Part shown: in pieces, positions 25,223-28,200 of the stretch | Layout: each line of letters opens with the position of its first letter | How positions within the stretch are numbered: the first letter of the stretch is position 1 | NCBI GenBank assembly: GCA_032717465.1 | Contig: CM064691.1 | Span: 971,815-1,035,814, forward strand | DNA length: 64,000 nt | Direction: 5' to 3' | DNA from: Coenobita brevimanus | Lineage: Eukaryota; Arthropoda; Malacostraca; Decapoda; Coenobitidae | Position numbers and translations under genes: made by a program | The notes under the pieces: model-generated | Databases searched by the model: none | Seen by the model: the letters and a program-made list of their open reading frames with translations, nothing else | Told to the model about the DNA's origin: nothing

Positions 25223-28200
25223 GTTTGTTTGCACTTGCACTTGTGTGTTGTGGTCATGGTCTTACACTTGTACTCCTTCTCACCTCACTCATGCATTTAT
25301 CTTTTGCTCCTGTCTCATTTCACTTGCTCTTTCTTTTGCTTTCTGCTTCTCTGGTGCTTTGAGAATTGAGCCAAGAGCAGAGGCTAAGTCATCAACTTCC
25401 TGCACCAGTCTCACCCACACACTTCTTGGGTCAGAAGTGAGTCAGTGTTGCAGACACGTTAGCACTGCATTACACTTGACACAACACAATCGCCAACAAT
25501 GTTCATACATTTTTTTTATTATGCCCCTCATGGGGCAACACTGGATTAGATGATAAATGACTGAATGCATGTTAAGCTAAAGTGAAGCAGGTAAGTTTAG
25601 ATGTTTATGACAGTGAGGTGGGGTCAAGATTCTGGGAGTAAATGAATACATGAGAGTGTTGACCATTGAACTGGGCAGAGTTGAGGTTATTTTCTGCCAG
25701 GTTTCTTTTTCTTGCCCTCTGAACCTTACCCCACCCTATCCATTGGTGGGAAGAAAGGTATGTATGATGAGAATGTTGATGATTGAAAGTTTCCAGACTT
25801 GAGGAGTGTGAAATGGGCTTTATTAATATTTTCAGTACTGATGTATGGAAGTGGGCTTTCCTGAACCAGGAAAAAATTTCTGGTGTGAGCTATAGTTATA
25901 TTGCATGGCCCCAGGCTCTTCTGGATGTGAAACCGTTGGACTGTATGCTAAAGCTGTTCTTCTGCAGTCCACCACCTTCCCACTGTCCACCATCCACCTT
26001 TTATGAGGTCTCATCTTAAATGTCAGGACCAACTTGCCTATCGCCGGGCTCCTACACTCCTCATGGGGCAACGTAGGATTGGATGATGGATGGATGGAGA
26101 AAGAATTGAGAGATGCTTGTATAACTGGGCAGTTGTGCCACCCTGTTTCAGACATGGCTCAATACTATGGGGTTACGTCAATTGAAAACCCACACAAAAC
26201 AAACTATGGTATAATAAGGTTGTTAAAACATGGGTTCAGTGGGGATAGGGAGGGGGGCCTATGATGACATAACCTGAAAGTTCCAGTATTTCACATGGTA
26301 TTATTCCCTCCCAGAGGAAACAAATAGACTAACACTGTTTTGATGATGCAAGTTTGGTGAACTACATAAACTGACCACATCCTTGGGGCAGATAACATTG
26401 TCAAGCCCACAGGTGGTGGCTTAGAAGACTTTCTAGCACCACTTCCATAGCAGTGTATCTTGTATTCTGCTTTTCTCGTTTCAGTTTTGACTTACCTGGA
26501 TAGCATATAAAAATATATTAATGTATTATACTGAAATAAACTGGTGAGGAATAGGTGTTAGGGAGTCTCTTGAACTGCCAAGAGTATGGTACAGGCATAG
26601 GTGAAATAGTTCTTATGACATGTTGCTTTTATCCTGTAGCTTGGCTGAACCACACCAGCTGATTCTCTGGAGCAAGTAGCATTGATGAGTTTGCAAGTGG
26701 TGGCCTCAAGTAGGGTTGGTGATGGTGGTGGAGAGGGACACCTTCACATACTGATACCTTTATAACCTGGTGGTGGAGCTGCCTGGTCATGCAAACGTCC
26801 CTCAGCTCCTTTCCTGTCCTGCAGTTCACAGGGTTCATTCAGAGGCCACAGCAACAACTATAAAATTGTTTTCATACCACAGGTTGGCTGAACTACGTGA
26901 ACTGAACGATTCCTTGGAGCAGGTGGCGTTGTCAAACCTACAAGTCGCAGCTTCCGGTGGGGTTGGTGGTAACAGACGTGGTATTCGACCTGGCCTGCCC
27001 GCACCACCGCCCATGTTCACCCCACACACAGCCCCACCCACCCCAACGGCCACCAGGCACGCTGACTACACTCTCAGTAAGTAATGCCACCAAGAGAGTA
27101 GCGTGGTCATTGGCTCTTAAATATATTGAACTAAGGCAGTGGTGGTGATGGTGGTTGATGAATTTGAATAGAGTGACAGCATTCAGTTGGTTTGATTCCT
27201 AGGAGGTGACTGCAGGTTTTTCAGTCAGATAGTAGGCTGGTTATCTGTCCTTAAATGTATTGGACCACAGTAGGGCTAGGGTTGATTGTGGGACTGAGGG
27301 TAGGGGTAAGGGTGGTAGTGATGATGTTAGGTGCAGTATCAGAACAACTGGAAATAGCAGATTGTATGTCCAGAAGTAGAAGTAGTGGAGCTCATGGTGA
27401 TCATCATCCAGACCTCCTTTCCCATCCCAGTGTGAGGTGACGTAGGGGCCAGAGAGCCAAAAAAAAAAAAAAAAAGAGAGAGAGAGAGAGAGAGAAAAAA
27501 GTGTTAGAATGAGGTAAAAAGTGTGACCAGTTAAAGGAGCCACACTCTCATTTACTTACCATTCAAGCCCCTGGAATCTTAGCTTCATCTGGTAGGTCAA
27601 AAAATATTGTGCATATAGCTTTACACTCACCTCTCTGACAGTCAGTCCAATGATTCTCAAGTTAGAATGGGGTGCCAGACCTTGGTTATACTCTTCTCTG
27701 CATAAAATTCATCCAGTCAGCTCAGTCCCTTCTTCCCTAGCCTTGTTAGCTCCTCCATCTCCACGTCTCACTCATTTTCCATATTTATTCACCTTCTTGG
27801 CCTGCCATGCCTCCTTCCACCTTCAAACTCACTCATATATACCCTTTTTATCACTCAAGTTATATGCATTCTCATCACATGCCCATAACATCAAAGTGCA
27901 CACTCTGACTTTGATGTCCACACACTTCCCTACTCTACATCTTTCACAGGTCATATTATTCCTTATGCTATCCATTCTCTGCACTCCACACTTATTCCTC
28001 AACAGCTCCATCTCCACTGCTCTTACTCTTGACTTTTCACTGTCTTGCTATGCCATAGTCTCACACCCATATAGTAGATTAGACACTAAAACTCCTTCAT
28101 GCAATGCACTCACAGCTTCCACACTCAGACCTCAGCTTTTTATCAAGGCCTTCATAGTATCAGCTATTTTCCTTCCATGTGATCCCTCCTCTTTTCTGCT

